Shown: one piece after another, positions 37,382-45,927 of the stretch
Layout: every line of letters starts with the position of its first letter
Position numbering within the stretch: the stretch's first letter is position 1
Assembly (NCBI RefSeq): GCF_002514735.1
Contig: NZ_NBWU01000008.1
Location: 215,401 to 279,400, forward strand
Direction: 5' to 3'
Length of the DNA: 64,000 bases
Origin: Sediminicola luteus
GTDB taxonomy: Bacteria > Bacteroidota > Bacteroidia > Flavobacteriales > Flavobacteriaceae
Translations under genes and position numbers: made by a program
Notes under the pieces: model-generated
Databases searched by the model: none
Seen by the model: only the letters and a program-made list of their open reading frames with translations
What the model was told of the DNA's origin: nothing

Positions 37382-37978
37382 CTAAGATCTGGCAAAGTCT
37401 AGCAATGGTGCAAAGTCTTCATTGTCGGCAGCCTTTACCGCTTGCAAATAGGTAGTTCTGGTGTCACCTTCTTCGGATAAATTGGTTGCTCCCCATGAGA
37501 ATGGTTCTTCGCCAAATAACTTTTCAATAATGATATCACCCATTAACCGACTATGTCTCCCGTTTCCATTCGGAAAACAGTGTATACTTACCAATTTATG
37601 CTTAAAGCGCACTGCTATTTCTTCTGGGGGGTAGGTCTTATGAGCTATCCAATAAAGGGCATCATCACAGAGTACTTTCAGTTCAACTGGTATTTTATAG
37701 GTATCAACGCCTAAGTTCTTGTTTGTTTTCCTAAACGTACCTGCCCATGTCCAAACATTACTGTACATACGTTTATGCAAATTGCAAATGAACTTTTCCG
37801 TAAAGACATTTTTGGCTTTGAACTTTCTGCCAAAAACCCATTGCATGGCTTCTTCTATATTCTGTTGTTCAAACTCGTCCAATTCGCCCTTTGTGGTAAT
37901 GGTTTCAATGCGTAAGCCTTCCTTTTCATCTTCATCTATAGGGGTTTGACCTGCAATGTATTCAAGGTCTAATCCCAT
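37382..37978 (-). CDS. mobile mystery protein B (Fic domain)
   Basis: 198 residues, the family known as mobile mystery protein B, always paired with protein A. The Fic core runs from about 55 to 195 and the active-site loop is H133-CFPNGNGRHS-R144. It keeps the catalytic histidine and the GNGR anion hole but has asparagine (N137) where AMPylating Fic proteins have Asp or Glu for the metal. A class-II-like inhibitory helix could be TTKGEL (28-33). It overlaps the HTH gene by 10 bases. The pair behaves like a toxin-antitoxin-like or regulatory module seen near mobile DNA; the target is unknown. Confidence 0.9.
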   Translation of the reverse strand: MGLDLEYIAGQTPIDEDEKEGLRIETITTKGELDEFEQQNIEEAMQWVFGRKFKAKNVFTEKFICNLHKRMYSNVWTWAGTFRKTNKNLGVDTYKIPVELKVLCDDALYWIAHKTYPPEEIAVRFKHKLVSIHCFPNGNGRHSRLMGDIIIEKLFGEEPFSWGATNLSEEGDTRTTYLQAVKAADNEDFAPLLDFARS

Positions 37979-38427
37979 AACATCTTTGGTAGCTCATTCT
38001 TAATAGCCGCTGTTCGCTCTTCAATGGCTTTTTTAAGGCGCTGTTTTGTATTTTCCTGATCTTCTAATTTCATAGTATTAGAGGTCCGGGAAACTATACG
38101 GGTCGCCAACTCCCGCGCTTTGCGATCAATTAGATTCTCAATGGTGCCATCTTTTGGCACCAAACCGTACACGAGTTGCATATCCAATGCATCCGCACTA
38201 TCCCTTAAGCTTTTTAAGGTAATGTTGCCTTCCTTCTCACGAATTTCAATTTCCTGAACACTTTGTTTGGTAATGGAAAGTTTATCTGCAAGTTGCTGTA
38301 ATGACATGCCTAGGGATACCCGCACTGCTTTAAGCCAACCTGTGGGCGGCTTGGGCACTTTTTGAGCCAAGGTAAACCCTTCGAGTTTACGTTCTAATTG
38401 GTCTATTTGTAGTTTCTTTTTGTTCAT
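37969..38427 (-). CDS. mobile mystery protein A (HTH regulator)
   Basis: 152 residues. An XRE-like helix-turn-helix occupies about residues 33-85 (VSLGMSLQQLADKLSITKQSVQEIE), the rest is a helical tail rich in charged residues that may contact partner B. It is the first gene of the A/B pair and most likely represses the operon through the four regularly spaced palindromes just upstream. Members of this family occur with plasmid and mobilisation genes; here the pair sits between core genes. Confidence 0.9.
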   Translation of the reverse strand: MNKKKLQIDQLERKLEGFTLAQKVPKPPTGWLKAVRVSLGMSLQQLADKLSITKQSVQEIEIREKEGNITLKSLRDSADALDMQLVYGLVPKDGTIENLIDRKARELATRIVSRTSNTMKLEDQENTKQRLKKAIEERTAAIKNELPKMLWD

Positions 38428-38433
38428 TGTGTA

Positions 38434-38546
38434 AGGGTATAGCCTGACAAAATGTATATAAAAGTAAGGTTATAACCTGATATGTGCAAATAAAAAGTAA
38501 GGTTATATCCTGATAAATTAGTAAACTATGTCAGGTTTTAGCCTGA
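38434..38546 (-). promoter_or_regulatory. four operator palindromes spaced exactly 33 bp
   Basis: Cores of 12 bp begin at 38434 (AGGGTATAGCCT), 38467 (AGGTTATAACCT, perfect palindrome), 38500 (AGGTTATATCCT) and 38533 (AGGTTTTAGCCT). Each is followed by GA and three are preceded by GTA. The step is 33 bp every time, about three helical turns, so bound dimers would line up on one face. The first site ends only 7 bases from the protein A start codon. A weak -7 box TTTATTTG (38494-38487, minus strand) lies between sites 2 and 3. Confidence 0.75.
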
Positions 38547-38623
38547 TGAATTGTTGGCCCATAAATGGCTGATGCTTGTATAAGTATCAGTAAAAGAAGG
38601 TTTTGTGAGGGTAGGATTACTTT

Positions 38624-40018
38624 CTATTTCCCAATACAAAAATTAGCGAAAATATTCCCCAGCAGATCATCGGAACTGATCTCGCCGGTTATCTCGCCAA
38701 AGTGGTATAGGGCCTGGCGGATGTCAATAGCCAAAAGGTCGCCACTTAGGCCCATGTCCATACCTTCTTTAACTTTTACGATTTCTTCCAAGGCTTTTAG
38801 CAAGGCGTCGTAATGGCGGGTATTGGTTACTATGGTCTCGTTGTTACGCAGGGCCCCGGTGTTTACGAAGGAGACCAGTTTTTGTTTCAGATCGTCGACC
38901 CCGGTACCGGTCTTGGCGGCCAAGGGTTGCAGGTGCTCAAAGGGGAATTGAGTTGTGATAAAATCGGGTTGGGCGGCATCCATTTTGTTGGGTACCACTA
39001 CCAAAGGGGTCTGGGGGAATTGGTTTTGGATCTTTCGGATCTCGGTACCAATGGCTTCCGCTTTTTGGGTGTCTTTACCCAAGGCCTTGGCATCGAAGAG
39101 GTACACGATTACTTGGGCCTGACCAATTTTTTCAAAGGTTTTTTTAATGCCTATGCTTTCTACCACATCGGCAGTTTCGCGAATACCGGCTGTATCTATA
39201 AACCGGAACCCGATACCATCTATGGTGAGTTCGTCTTCTATGGTGTCACGGGTGGTACCGGCAATATCACTTACAATAGCCCGCTCTTCGTTCAATAAGG
39301 CGTTCAACAGGGTCGATTTTCCCACATTGGGTTCGCCTACTATGGCTACGGGGATACCGTTTTTAATGACATTACCTACGGCAAAACTGTCGATCAACGC
39401 TTTTAAAACGGATTGTATACGGTCTAACAGGGCATTGAACTGACTGCGGTCGGCGAATTCTACGTCTTCTTCCGAGAAATCGAGTTCCAATTCGATCAAA
39501 GAGGCGAAGTCCATCAATTCTTCGCGCAATTTTTTGATCTCGTTGCTAAAACCGCCCCGCATTTGTTGCATGGCCACTTGGTGACTGGCCGCATTGTCGC
39601 TGGCAATAAGATCGGCCACGGCCTCGGCCTGGCTTAGGTCCATTTTACCATTTAAAAAGGCGCGTAGGGTAAATTCCCCCGCCTGGGCCATACGACAGCC
39701 CTGCCTTAGGCAAAGCTGAATGATCTGTTGTTGTATATAGGCACTACCGTGGCAAGAGAATTCTACCACATCTTCGCCCGTATAGGAATTCGGGTTTTTA
39801 AAGATGGTGGCCAAGACTTGATCCAAGGGGTTGCCATCGTCTACGATATGGCCCAAATGTACCGTATGTGTCCCTTGTTCGTGCAAAAGTTTTCCGGATA
39901 CGGAAACAAAAAGTTGCGAAGCTATGGCCAAAGTCTCGGGCCCTGAAATACGGATAACGGCTATGGCCCCGGCCCCCGATGGGGTGGCCAATGCCACAAT
40001 GGTGTCTTGGGTAAGCAT
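38624..40018 (-). CDS. mnmE: tRNA uridine-5-carboxymethylaminomethyl modification GTPase MnmE
   Basis: 464 residues, full length. N-terminal folate-binding domain (1-120), helical domain, and an inserted Ras-like GTPase with G1 GEPNVGKS (228-235), G2/switch GTTRD, G3 DTAG (275-278) and NKMD; the C-terminus ends with the invariant CIGK (the active-site cysteine motif). With MnmG it modifies the wobble uridine of several tRNAs. A -7 box TATTTTTG (40030-40023) abuts the ATG, so a leaderless message is likely. Confidence 0.97.
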   Translation of the reverse strand: MLTQDTIVALATPSGAGAIAVIRISGPETLAIASQLFVSVSGKLLHEQGTHTVHLGHIVDDGNPLDQVLATIFKNPNSYTGEDVVEFSCHGSAYIQQQIIQLCLRQGCRMAQAGEFTLRAFLNGKMDLSQAEAVADLIASDNAASHQVAMQQMRGGFSNEIKKLREELMDFASLIELELDFSEEDVEFADRSQFNALLDRIQSVLKALIDSFAVGNVIKNGIPVAIVGEPNVGKSTLLNALLNEERAIVSDIAGTTRDTIEDELTIDGIGFRFIDTAGIRETADVVESIGIKKTFEKIGQAQVIVYLFDAKALGKDTQKAEAIGTEIRKIQNQFPQTPLVVVPNKMDAAQPDFITTQFPFEHLQPLAAKTGTGVDDLKQKLVSFVNTGALRNNETIVTNTRHYDALLKALEEIVKVKEGMDMGLSGDLLAIDIRQALYHFGEITGEISSDDLLGNIFANFCIGK

Positions 40019-40022
40019 GGGG

Positions 40023-40030
40023 CAAAAATA
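40023..40030 (-). promoter_or_regulatory. -7 box of mnmE, next to the ATG
   Basis: TATTTTTG on the minus strand ends four bases before the start codon at 40018. There is no good -33 box. Confidence 0.35.
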
Positions 40031-40228
40031 CGAATTCCTAAAAGTGTGGCATTATAGCTCGGCCCTCGAATGATTATACGGAATAACAGAAGTTGGTCGC
40101 TACGGCAATACGCAGCCCAATAGTTTCATTTTCAGCACTGCTATACGTAATTGTGTTAGGTTTGTTCCAATTCAAGGTGTTTTCATCAAGACTCGGGGAA
40201 ATTTTTCATTTTAGCTGTAACAATTTCG

Positions 40229-40236
40229 TAATTTTG
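40229..40236 (+). promoter_or_regulatory. -7 box of the DUF4870 gene
   Basis: TAATTTTG matches TAnnTTTG, 39 bases before the ATG at 40276. It supports that start over the open frame that continues upstream to 40093. Confidence 0.4.
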
Positions 40237-40275
40237 ACTACCTATAGGTACATTCATCATCAAAATCAATCAAAA

Positions 40276-40638
40276 ATGGAATTAGTAAATCAACAAGTAG
40301 CGATGCGGGAAGACAGGCAGCTGCTGGTCATTACCCATCTGTCTCAATATTTAGATATCATTACAGGTTTTGGCGGACTCGTAGTTCCCCTGATTCTGTG
40401 GCTTACCCAAAAGGAAAGCGTAGTCGGAATGAACGAACATGGTCGTTCCGTGATTAACCTGCAATTGTCCTTGATCCTTTACATAATTATGGGCTTCCCC
40501 TTATTGATTTTACTCGGAGCCGGTATCTTCCTGTGGATCTTTGCCGGAATCGTAGGTATGGTTATGCCGATAGTAAATGCGGTAAGGGCCAACAATGGCG
40601 AATCGCCCAGTTATTTCGGTACCATCCGGTTTTTCTAA
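40276..40638 (+). CDS. DUF4870 domain-containing membrane protein
   Basis: 120 residues from ATG 40276. A short N-terminus is followed by about three membrane helices (ITGFGGLVVPLILWL, INLQLSLILYIIMGFPLLILLGAGIF, WIFAGIVGMVMPIVNA), with HLSQYLDIITG and the charged GRSVINLQ segment typical of DUF4870/Tic20-like proteins. Function unknown. The gene is close to mnmE and dnaN in many Flavobacteriaceae. Confidence 0.9.
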   Translation: MELVNQQVAMREDRQLLVITHLSQYLDIITGFGGLVVPLILWLTQKESVVGMNEHGRSVINLQLSLILYIIMGFPLLILLGAGIFLWIFAGIVGMVMPIVNAVRANNGESPSYFGTIRFF

Positions 40639-40768
40639 GGTAGGGCCGTACAACAAAAATTATACGAATTAAATAGTATAGGTGAAGGCCGTAATCGGGT
40701 TTTTACCCAAAATCCCCCGGAACCATAACCGGTCTTAAATATGGAACTTAAAATTAGTTTAGTTGGTT

Positions 40769-40799
40769 AATCCGCTCGTAGCCCGAGCGGATTTTTTTT
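40769..40799 (+). terminator. terminator after the DUF4870 gene
   Basis: AATCCGCTCG and CGAGCGGATT (40769-40778 / 40784-40793) form a 10-bp perfect stem with a 5-nt loop, followed by a run of eight T. It lies 130 bases after the stop. The stretch between (40639-40768) shows no gene. Confidence 0.85.
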
Positions 40800-40802
40800 G
40801 GC

Positions 40803-40843
40803 AAAAAAAAGACCTGACAGGTTTCAGAAACCTGTCAGGTCTT
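40803..40843 (-). terminator. terminator of dnaN
   Basis: AAGACCTGACAGGTTT and AAACCTGTCAGGTCTT are 16-bp perfect arms around a 3-nt loop; on the minus strand a run of eight T follows (40810-40803). It is 25 bases after the dnaN stop and back to back with the DUF4870 terminator. Confidence 0.88.
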
Positions 40844-40867
40844 AGCAATTGTGTCTTTTGTCGTGCT

Positions 40868-41986
40868 TTATGCGTTAAGCATCACCGGCATAACCAGCAT
40901 GGTCACTTTTTCGCCTTCGTCCAAACCATCTACCGGGGTCAAGATTCCGGCACGGTTGGGTAGACTCATTTCCAGACTTACTTCCTCAGAACCTAAATTG
41001 TTCAACATTTCGCTTAAAAAACGCGAGTTGAAACCGATCTGCATATCGTCGCCTTGGTAGGCACAGGTCAAGCGTTCCTCGGCCTTGTTGCTATAATCGA
41101 GATCTTCGGCAGAGATATTCAGTTCGGCCCCAGCGATCTTTAATCGTATCTGATGGGTGGTCTTGTTCGAGAAGATAGATACCCTACGTACCGAACTTAA
41201 AAATTGGTTGCGGGCTATAGAGAGCTTGTTAGGGTTCTCTTTCGGAATTACCGCTTCATAGTTGGGGTATTTTCCATCGATAAGCCTACAAACCAATTCG
41301 GTATTCTCAAAACTGAATTTGGCGTTACTTTCGTTATAATCAATGGTTACTTCGGCCTCGCTTCCGGCCAAGATGCCTTTCAACAGGGTCAATGGTTTTT
41401 TGGGCATGATAAACTCAGCCACCTCGGAAGCCGAAACATCGGCCCTTTGGTATTTTACCAATTTGTGGGCATCGGTGGCCACAAAGGTCAACTCCTCCGG
41501 AGAGAACTGAAAGAATACCCCACTCATAACCGGCCTAAGGTCGTCGTTACCGGCCGCAAAAATGGTCTTGGTAATGGCCGTAGCCAAAATATCGCCCATA
41601 AGGGTGGTAGAGCTAGGCTCTGACAATTCAACGGCTTTCGGGAACTCGTTACCATCGGCATAGGCCAAGGCGTACTTACCATGGTTAGAGTTGATCTCTA
41701 CGGTGTGGTTATCGCCAACGGTAAATGTCAAGGGCTGCTCCGGAAAGGTTTTCAAGGTTTCTAGCAGTAGCTTGGCCGGTACGGCTATGGTGCCTTCGCT
41801 ATCGGAATCTACCTCCAATACCGAACTCATAGTGGTCTCGAGGTCGGAAGCCGAAACGGTAAGGCTGTTCTGCTTTAGATCGAACAGAAAATTATCCAAT
41901 ATGGGAAGGGTGTTACTGTTGTTGATTACCCCTCCAAGTACCTGAAGCTGTTTCAATAAATAGGTACTGGAAACAATGAATTTCAT
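40868..41986 (-). CDS. dnaN: DNA polymerase III subunit beta (sliding clamp)
   Basis: 372 residues with the three repeated clamp folds: N-terminal (1-120), middle (about 130-245) and C-terminal (about 248-372, ending VMPVMLNA where E. coli has VMPMRL). The dimeric ring holds the replicase on DNA. It lies apart from dnaA, as is usual in Bacteroidota, and next to gldG. A promoter (42067-42098) and a strong terminator frame it as a single-gene unit. Confidence 0.97.
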   Translation of the reverse strand: MKFIVSSTYLLKQLQVLGGVINNSNTLPILDNFLFDLKQNSLTVSASDLETTMSSVLEVDSDSEGTIAVPAKLLLETLKTFPEQPLTFTVGDNHTVEINSNHGKYALAYADGNEFPKAVELSEPSSTTLMGDILATAITKTIFAAGNDDLRPVMSGVFFQFSPEELTFVATDAHKLVKYQRADVSASEVAEFIMPKKPLTLLKGILAGSEAEVTIDYNESNAKFSFENTELVCRLIDGKYPNYEAVIPKENPNKLSIARNQFLSSVRRVSIFSNKTTHQIRLKIAGAELNISAEDLDYSNKAEERLTCAYQGDDMQIGFNSRFLSEMLNNLGSEEVSLEMSLPNRAGILTPVDGLDEGEKVTMLVMPVMLNA

Positions 41987-42066
41987 ACAAGTTTACTTTA
42001 GAAAGTTGCGCGCCGCTGTTATAATCGGCTTCGAAGCACCGCAATTACAGGGCAAGCGCTGAAAAA

Positions 42067-42098
42067 CAAATATATTTTAAATGTTGTTGTTCTGCCAA
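42067..42098 (-). promoter_or_regulatory. dnaN promoter
   Basis: On the minus strand TTGG (42098-42095), a 20-nt spacer and TATATTTG (42074-42067) fit the Bacteroidota promoter pattern. The leader to the ATG is about 75 bases. Confidence 0.45.
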
Positions 42099-42113
42099 CA
42101 AACTTATCAACAC

Positions 42114-43781
42114 TTAGGCGCTGAAACGTCTTTTGCGATACCATGTGAAACCTAGTGCAAGTAGGATCAATAGTACCAACGGAACCCCTATGTTCAGTAG
42201 TTGCCAATAGCTTCGGTCTTGTGCCACTTTTTCACGATCCAAAAACGGAATGCTCACTTGCTTGTTCCGGATGTTTATAAGTCCGCTATCGTCTAACATA
42301 TAATTCAGGCAATTGATCAAGAATTCCTTGTTGCCATAGAAGTTATTGGTCCATTTATCATACCCTAATTCCAAAGGCCTACCTTGGCGGGTTTGGTTGC
42401 GGATAAGATCGCCATCGGCGATTACGATTATCTGGTTTTCTGGGCCATCGTCTTTGAATGCGGATAATTCTATAGGTTTTACCCGGTTTTTGTAGGCCGA
42501 ACTAAAGGCACCCTCTATCAAGACGCCCATGGGTAGGTTGCCCGGGGTATATTGTTCTTTGGCAGGCGGATTTTTGATTATACCAAGGTCAATGGTACGC
42601 GGAATGCCATCGGCTTTGGAGAGGGACGAACTCTGTAACAAAACCGATTGGGTGTAGTCGTTGTCCAATAGGTCTATGCTACTACCAAATTGTATCCTAA
42701 GGGCTTCCAGATTGTTGGTAATGGCGTGGCTGTTTTTCGAGAAGACCATGGGGTGGTATACCCAAGGTACGGGGTCGTATTGCGATTGGTTGCCGCTACC
42801 ACTGGCCAAAACGATCTGGGTAAAGTACATATCGTTGACCAAATCGTTGTTTAGGCGCACCCCATATGGGAAAAAGAAATCGTTGAGGTTCAAATCTCTG
42901 GGGAAAGCCAGGTTTTTGCCTTGGTTGTTCAACAAACTGTCGAGCTCCATGACCACGGGGTCTAACAACCACATGGTTTTACCTCCGTTTACGATGTATT
43001 GGTCCATAACCAATTTTTCGGCATCGCTAAAGGCTTCGGTGGGTTTGGCTATTAGGGCGAGGTCGAATTTTTGCAGCTCGGACAAGGTTTTTTCGGCATT
43101 GTTGGCGACCGAATCCAGGGTGATTACCCCAATATTGTAATAGTCGCGTATGCTGGTCAGGAAATCGGCCATTTCCAAATCAGGTAATTCCCCGTTACCC
43201 CTCATAATGGCCACACTTTTCTTTTTGATCCGTGAGGCTTTGGCAAAGGCATCGGCAAAGGCATATTCGAGATGCTGCACCGAATTGTTCACCATTTCTT
43301 CGGTACTGGCGCCTAGTTTGTTCTTTAATAAAGGCACTTTAATGGTGCGGTCTTGATAGTTGACCATGGCCCATGGAAATACCATTTCTTGCGATACCTT
43401 GGCCGATTCGGTCGTGGTAAGCTGGGTAGGGGTAAGGCCTAAGGCTTGAAGCTCGCCTATAATACGGTTTTGGTCTTGGGCCCCTTGCAAAGGATCTACA
43501 AAATCGAACTTTACATTGGGGTTCTCCTGAGCAAAGGATTCGAGGATCAATGCGGTTTCCGTTTTTAACTTGGCAAATTCGGGCGGTAGGTTACCATCCA
43601 AGAGCACATCTACGATAACCGGGCTTTCAAAAGGGGCTATTGCATCTACGGCACTTTCCGATAGAGAATAACGTTGGTCTTCGGTAAGGTCGAAACGTAT
43701 AGGTACCCATTGGGCCAAGATATTGATCGCAACCAAGGCCAATAGGGCTTTTACCCCATGCATAAGATCGCTTTTGGTCAT
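42114..43781 (-). CDS. gldG: gliding motility ABC transporter substrate-binding-like protein GldG
   Basis: 555 residues. An N-terminal membrane helix (about 13-28) is followed by a long periplasmic region of the GldG/ABC-type uncharacterised family (FDLTEDQRYSLSESAVDAI is a hallmark), with a C-terminal helix (VPLVLLILLALGFTWYRKRR). With GldF and the ATPase GldA (elsewhere) it forms a transporter needed for gliding in many Flavobacteriia. Its start overlaps the gldF stop in an ATGA, so the pair is coupled. Confidence 0.95.
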   Translation of the reverse strand: MTKSDLMHGVKALLALVAINILAQWVPIRFDLTEDQRYSLSESAVDAIAPFESPVIVDVLLDGNLPPEFAKLKTETALILESFAQENPNVKFDFVDPLQGAQDQNRIIGELQALGLTPTQLTTTESAKVSQEMVFPWAMVNYQDRTIKVPLLKNKLGASTEEMVNNSVQHLEYAFADAFAKASRIKKKSVAIMRGNGELPDLEMADFLTSIRDYYNIGVITLDSVANNAEKTLSELQKFDLALIAKPTEAFSDAEKLVMDQYIVNGGKTMWLLDPVVMELDSLLNNQGKNLAFPRDLNLNDFFFPYGVRLNNDLVNDMYFTQIVLASGSGNQSQYDPVPWVYHPMVFSKNSHAITNNLEALRIQFGSSIDLLDNDYTQSVLLQSSSLSKADGIPRTIDLGIIKNPPAKEQYTPGNLPMGVLIEGAFSSAYKNRVKPIELSAFKDDGPENQIIVIADGDLIRNQTRQGRPLELGYDKWTNNFYGNKEFLINCLNYMLDDSGLINIRNKQVSIPFLDREKVAQDRSYWQLLNIGVPLVLLILLALGFTWYRKRRFSA

Positions 43782-44509
43782 CGGTTCAGTTTTTTAAGTT
43801 GTCCTACGGTTAGGAAAAGGAAAAAGGCACACAGGGCAACGAAATAGATCAGATCTCGTATATCTAGGATACCTCGGGCGATATTTTCGAAACGGGCTTT
43901 CATGCCCCATTGCGCAAGGTTTAATGCCGAACTACCGTCGGATATCAAAGTAGATAGGGCTTCGAATCCGTAAAAGCAGCAAAACGAAAGCAACATCCCC
44001 AATATAAAGGCCACGACTTGGTTTTGGGTGAGGCTAGAGGTAAATAGACTGATGGCGGCATAGGTGGCCAATAGAAATACTAAGCCAAAATACGAACCCA
44101 TGACTACCCCGGAATCAAAATTATTGGTCTCCATGCCCAATTGGCCAATCGTATAGGAGTACAATAGGGTGGGTAATAAGGCGATCAAAACCAATACCAC
44201 TATGGCCAAGAATTTGCCCAAAACGATCTGTAGGTGTGATAGGGGTTTGATGAACAATAATTCTAAAGTGCCCATTTTTCGCTCTTCGGCAAAAGAACGC
44301 ATGCCCAAGGCGGGTACGATCAACAGAAAGATCCAGGGTACCAATAGAAAGAAACTGCTCAATTCGGCAAAGCCACTGTCGAGAATGTTGAACGGGCCTT
44401 TAAAGACCCAAAGGAATAGTCCGGTAAGTACCAAAAGCAAACCCATGACCAAATAGGCAATGGGCGATGCGAAATAGGCACGGAGTTCTTTTTTAAATAG
44501 GGCTAACAT
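43778..44509 (-). CDS. gldF: gliding motility ABC transporter permease GldF
   Basis: 243 residues with about six membrane helices, ABC-2 permease type; the N-terminus LFKKELRAYFASPIAY and the loop RSFAEERKMGTLELL are typical. It is the membrane part of the GldA-GldF-GldG transporter. It is first in the operon with gldG (4-base overlap). Confidence 0.95.
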   Translation of the reverse strand: MLALFKKELRAYFASPIAYLVMGLLLVLTGLFLWVFKGPFNILDSGFAELSSFFLLVPWIFLLIVPALGMRSFAEERKMGTLELLFIKPLSHLQIVLGKFLAIVVLVLIALLPTLLYSYTIGQLGMETNNFDSGVVMGSYFGLVFLLATYAAISLFTSSLTQNQVVAFILGMLLSFCCFYGFEALSTLISDGSSALNLAQWGMKARFENIARGILDIRDLIYFVALCAFFLFLTVGQLKKLNR

Positions 44510-44668
44510 AAATGGGGTTTGCGTTCTATTTTATCTAGGGGTTTTAATCCAACTTCGAAATCGCTCTGTCTAGTTTAGCGCCATGTCTTTCGATAGGCAG
44601 GCAGTCGAAGTCATTACTTGTTTCAACTAAAAAAACATGAAAAACACCTTGTTCTTGTCAAATATATT

Positions 44669-44980
44669 CTAAGCGATTGGTTTATGGGGCATGCCAACCA
44701 TTTTTTTAACGCTCCAAGCTTGGGGTGGGGCCGAAAAATAGGTTTTGGTGTGGCTCCAAACGCCTCGAAAAAATTCCGATTGCCTGTAATTTTCCAGATC
44801 TTGTTCGGTATTCCAATGGCTATAGGTGAAAAATACTTGGGAATCTTTTTGGTCTTGGAACAGTTCGAGATGGGTACAACCTTTAAAGCCGGCAATGGTT
44901 TGCCAATGGGTGTTGAATACCGACCGGAACCTCTCTATATGTTCCGGGGCAAAGGTCATGCGTACGATGCGTATAAGCAT
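44669..44980 (-). CDS. antibiotic-biosynthesis-monooxygenase-like (ABM) protein
   Basis: 103 residues, a dimeric ferredoxin-like ABM fold (LIRIVRMTFAPEHIERFRSVF, HLELFQDQKDSQVFFTYSHW). Members range from quinol monooxygenases to heme-degrading enzymes; no residues settle which one. The start codon shares a base with the SAM-hydrolase stop (TAATG), so the two genes are translationally coupled. Confidence 0.85.
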   Translation of the reverse strand: MLIRIVRMTFAPEHIERFRSVFNTHWQTIAGFKGCTHLELFQDQKDSQVFFTYSHWNTEQDLENYRQSEFFRGVWSHTKTYFSAPPQAWSVKKMVGMPHKPIA

Positions 44981-45810
44981 TAGTTAAAAATTATGGTTAC
45001 GGGGTCGCGGTGCTTGAGTCCGATCAAAGTTCGGGCACCCCCCACGGTTTTGGCATTACTTTTATATATGGCAAACTCCAATACTCCGGCAGAATTGAAT
45101 AGGGCCAAAAAATCGCCCGGACCCTTACGTTTGCTTTTTTCCAATTCGAAATTCACAAAACCACTATACGATTCGTAAACCTCCGTAATTTTTTTATCGC
45201 GGATCAAAATCTCGAAATCCCTACCGTTCCGATACGCTTCGAACAGATGCCGGTCTATATTGGTGATTATGTTGCCATAATTATCGATATATTCTATGCT
45301 ACCCTGTATTTTTTTGCCATTATCGGTGATATGGGCCTCAAAGTCTTTGGTGCCTTTTAGACCTTCAAAGGGTTTTCCGATAACCTCCAAGGTACCTCCA
45401 CGGGCCAAATGGCAGGCTACCTTGGCCAGTACATGGATTTCGGGAAAAGATAAGGAGGCGGCATTGGGCAGGGCGACACTGTATACTTTTTCGGGTTGTT
45501 GATCGCCCATCAACAATTCGATAATGCCGTTATTGGCCACAATAAAATAATGGCCTTGCAGTAAAACCACCAAATGTTGGTTTTCGGGCGTGGCCTCGGC
45601 GTCTACCCCGATCAAATGGATACTGCCTTCCGGAAAGTAATGAAAGGCGTTTTTAACGATATAGGCACATTCTTGGGTATCGAAAGGGGTTACCTGATGC
45701 GAGATATCAACCAAAAGGGCCTGGTCAAGCTCGCTATAAATACTTCCCTTAAGGGCACTTACATAGGGATCCTTGTAACCAAAATCAGTAGTTAAGGTAA
45801 TAATGGCCAT
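44980..45810 (-). CDS. SAM hydrolase (DUF62 / SAM hydroxide adenosyltransferase)
   Basis: 276 residues, the family that splits S-adenosylmethionine with water to adenosine and methionine. Landmarks: ITLTTDFGYKDPYVSALKG at the N-terminus, DISHQVTPFD, and NNGIIELL in the first domain, then the C-terminal beta-barrel domain (about 170-270; YIDNYGNIITNI). It is divergent from phoH and coupled to the ABM gene. Its role in cells is not well defined. Confidence 0.92.
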   Translation of the reverse strand: MAIITLTTDFGYKDPYVSALKGSIYSELDQALLVDISHQVTPFDTQECAYIVKNAFHYFPEGSIHLIGVDAEATPENQHLVVLLQGHYFIVANNGIIELLMGDQQPEKVYSVALPNAASLSFPEIHVLAKVACHLARGGTLEVIGKPFEGLKGTKDFEAHITDNGKKIQGSIEYIDNYGNIITNIDRHLFEAYRNGRDFEILIRDKKITEVYESYSGFVNFELEKSKRKGPGDFLALFNSAGVLEFAIYKSNAKTVGGARTLIGLKHRDPVTIIFN

Positions 45811-45855
45811 GTAGTGCTGTTAATATGTTTTTAACCTGAAAATCGGGTTTTTTAC

Positions 45856-45863
45856 TAAATTTG
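45856..45863 (+). promoter_or_regulatory. phoH -7 promoter box
   Basis: TAAATTTG matches TAnnTTTG, 64 bases before the start codon; a T-run about 20 bases upstream may be a weak -33 box. Confidence 0.4.
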
Positions 45864-45927
45864 TCCTACAAAATTACGTAAAATCAACAAGAAGATTTAG
45901 TATAACCCACCTAATGTATATGCGCCT

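Noticed and set aside
38434..38546. Regularly spaced repeats that might look like a small CRISPR array
   Set aside because: The repeated core is only 12 bp and palindromic, the step is 33 bp and lies in a promoter region with no cas genes; operators explain it better.
38813..39298. 161-codon frame opposite mnmE
   Set aside because: Antisense shadow of a conserved GTPase.
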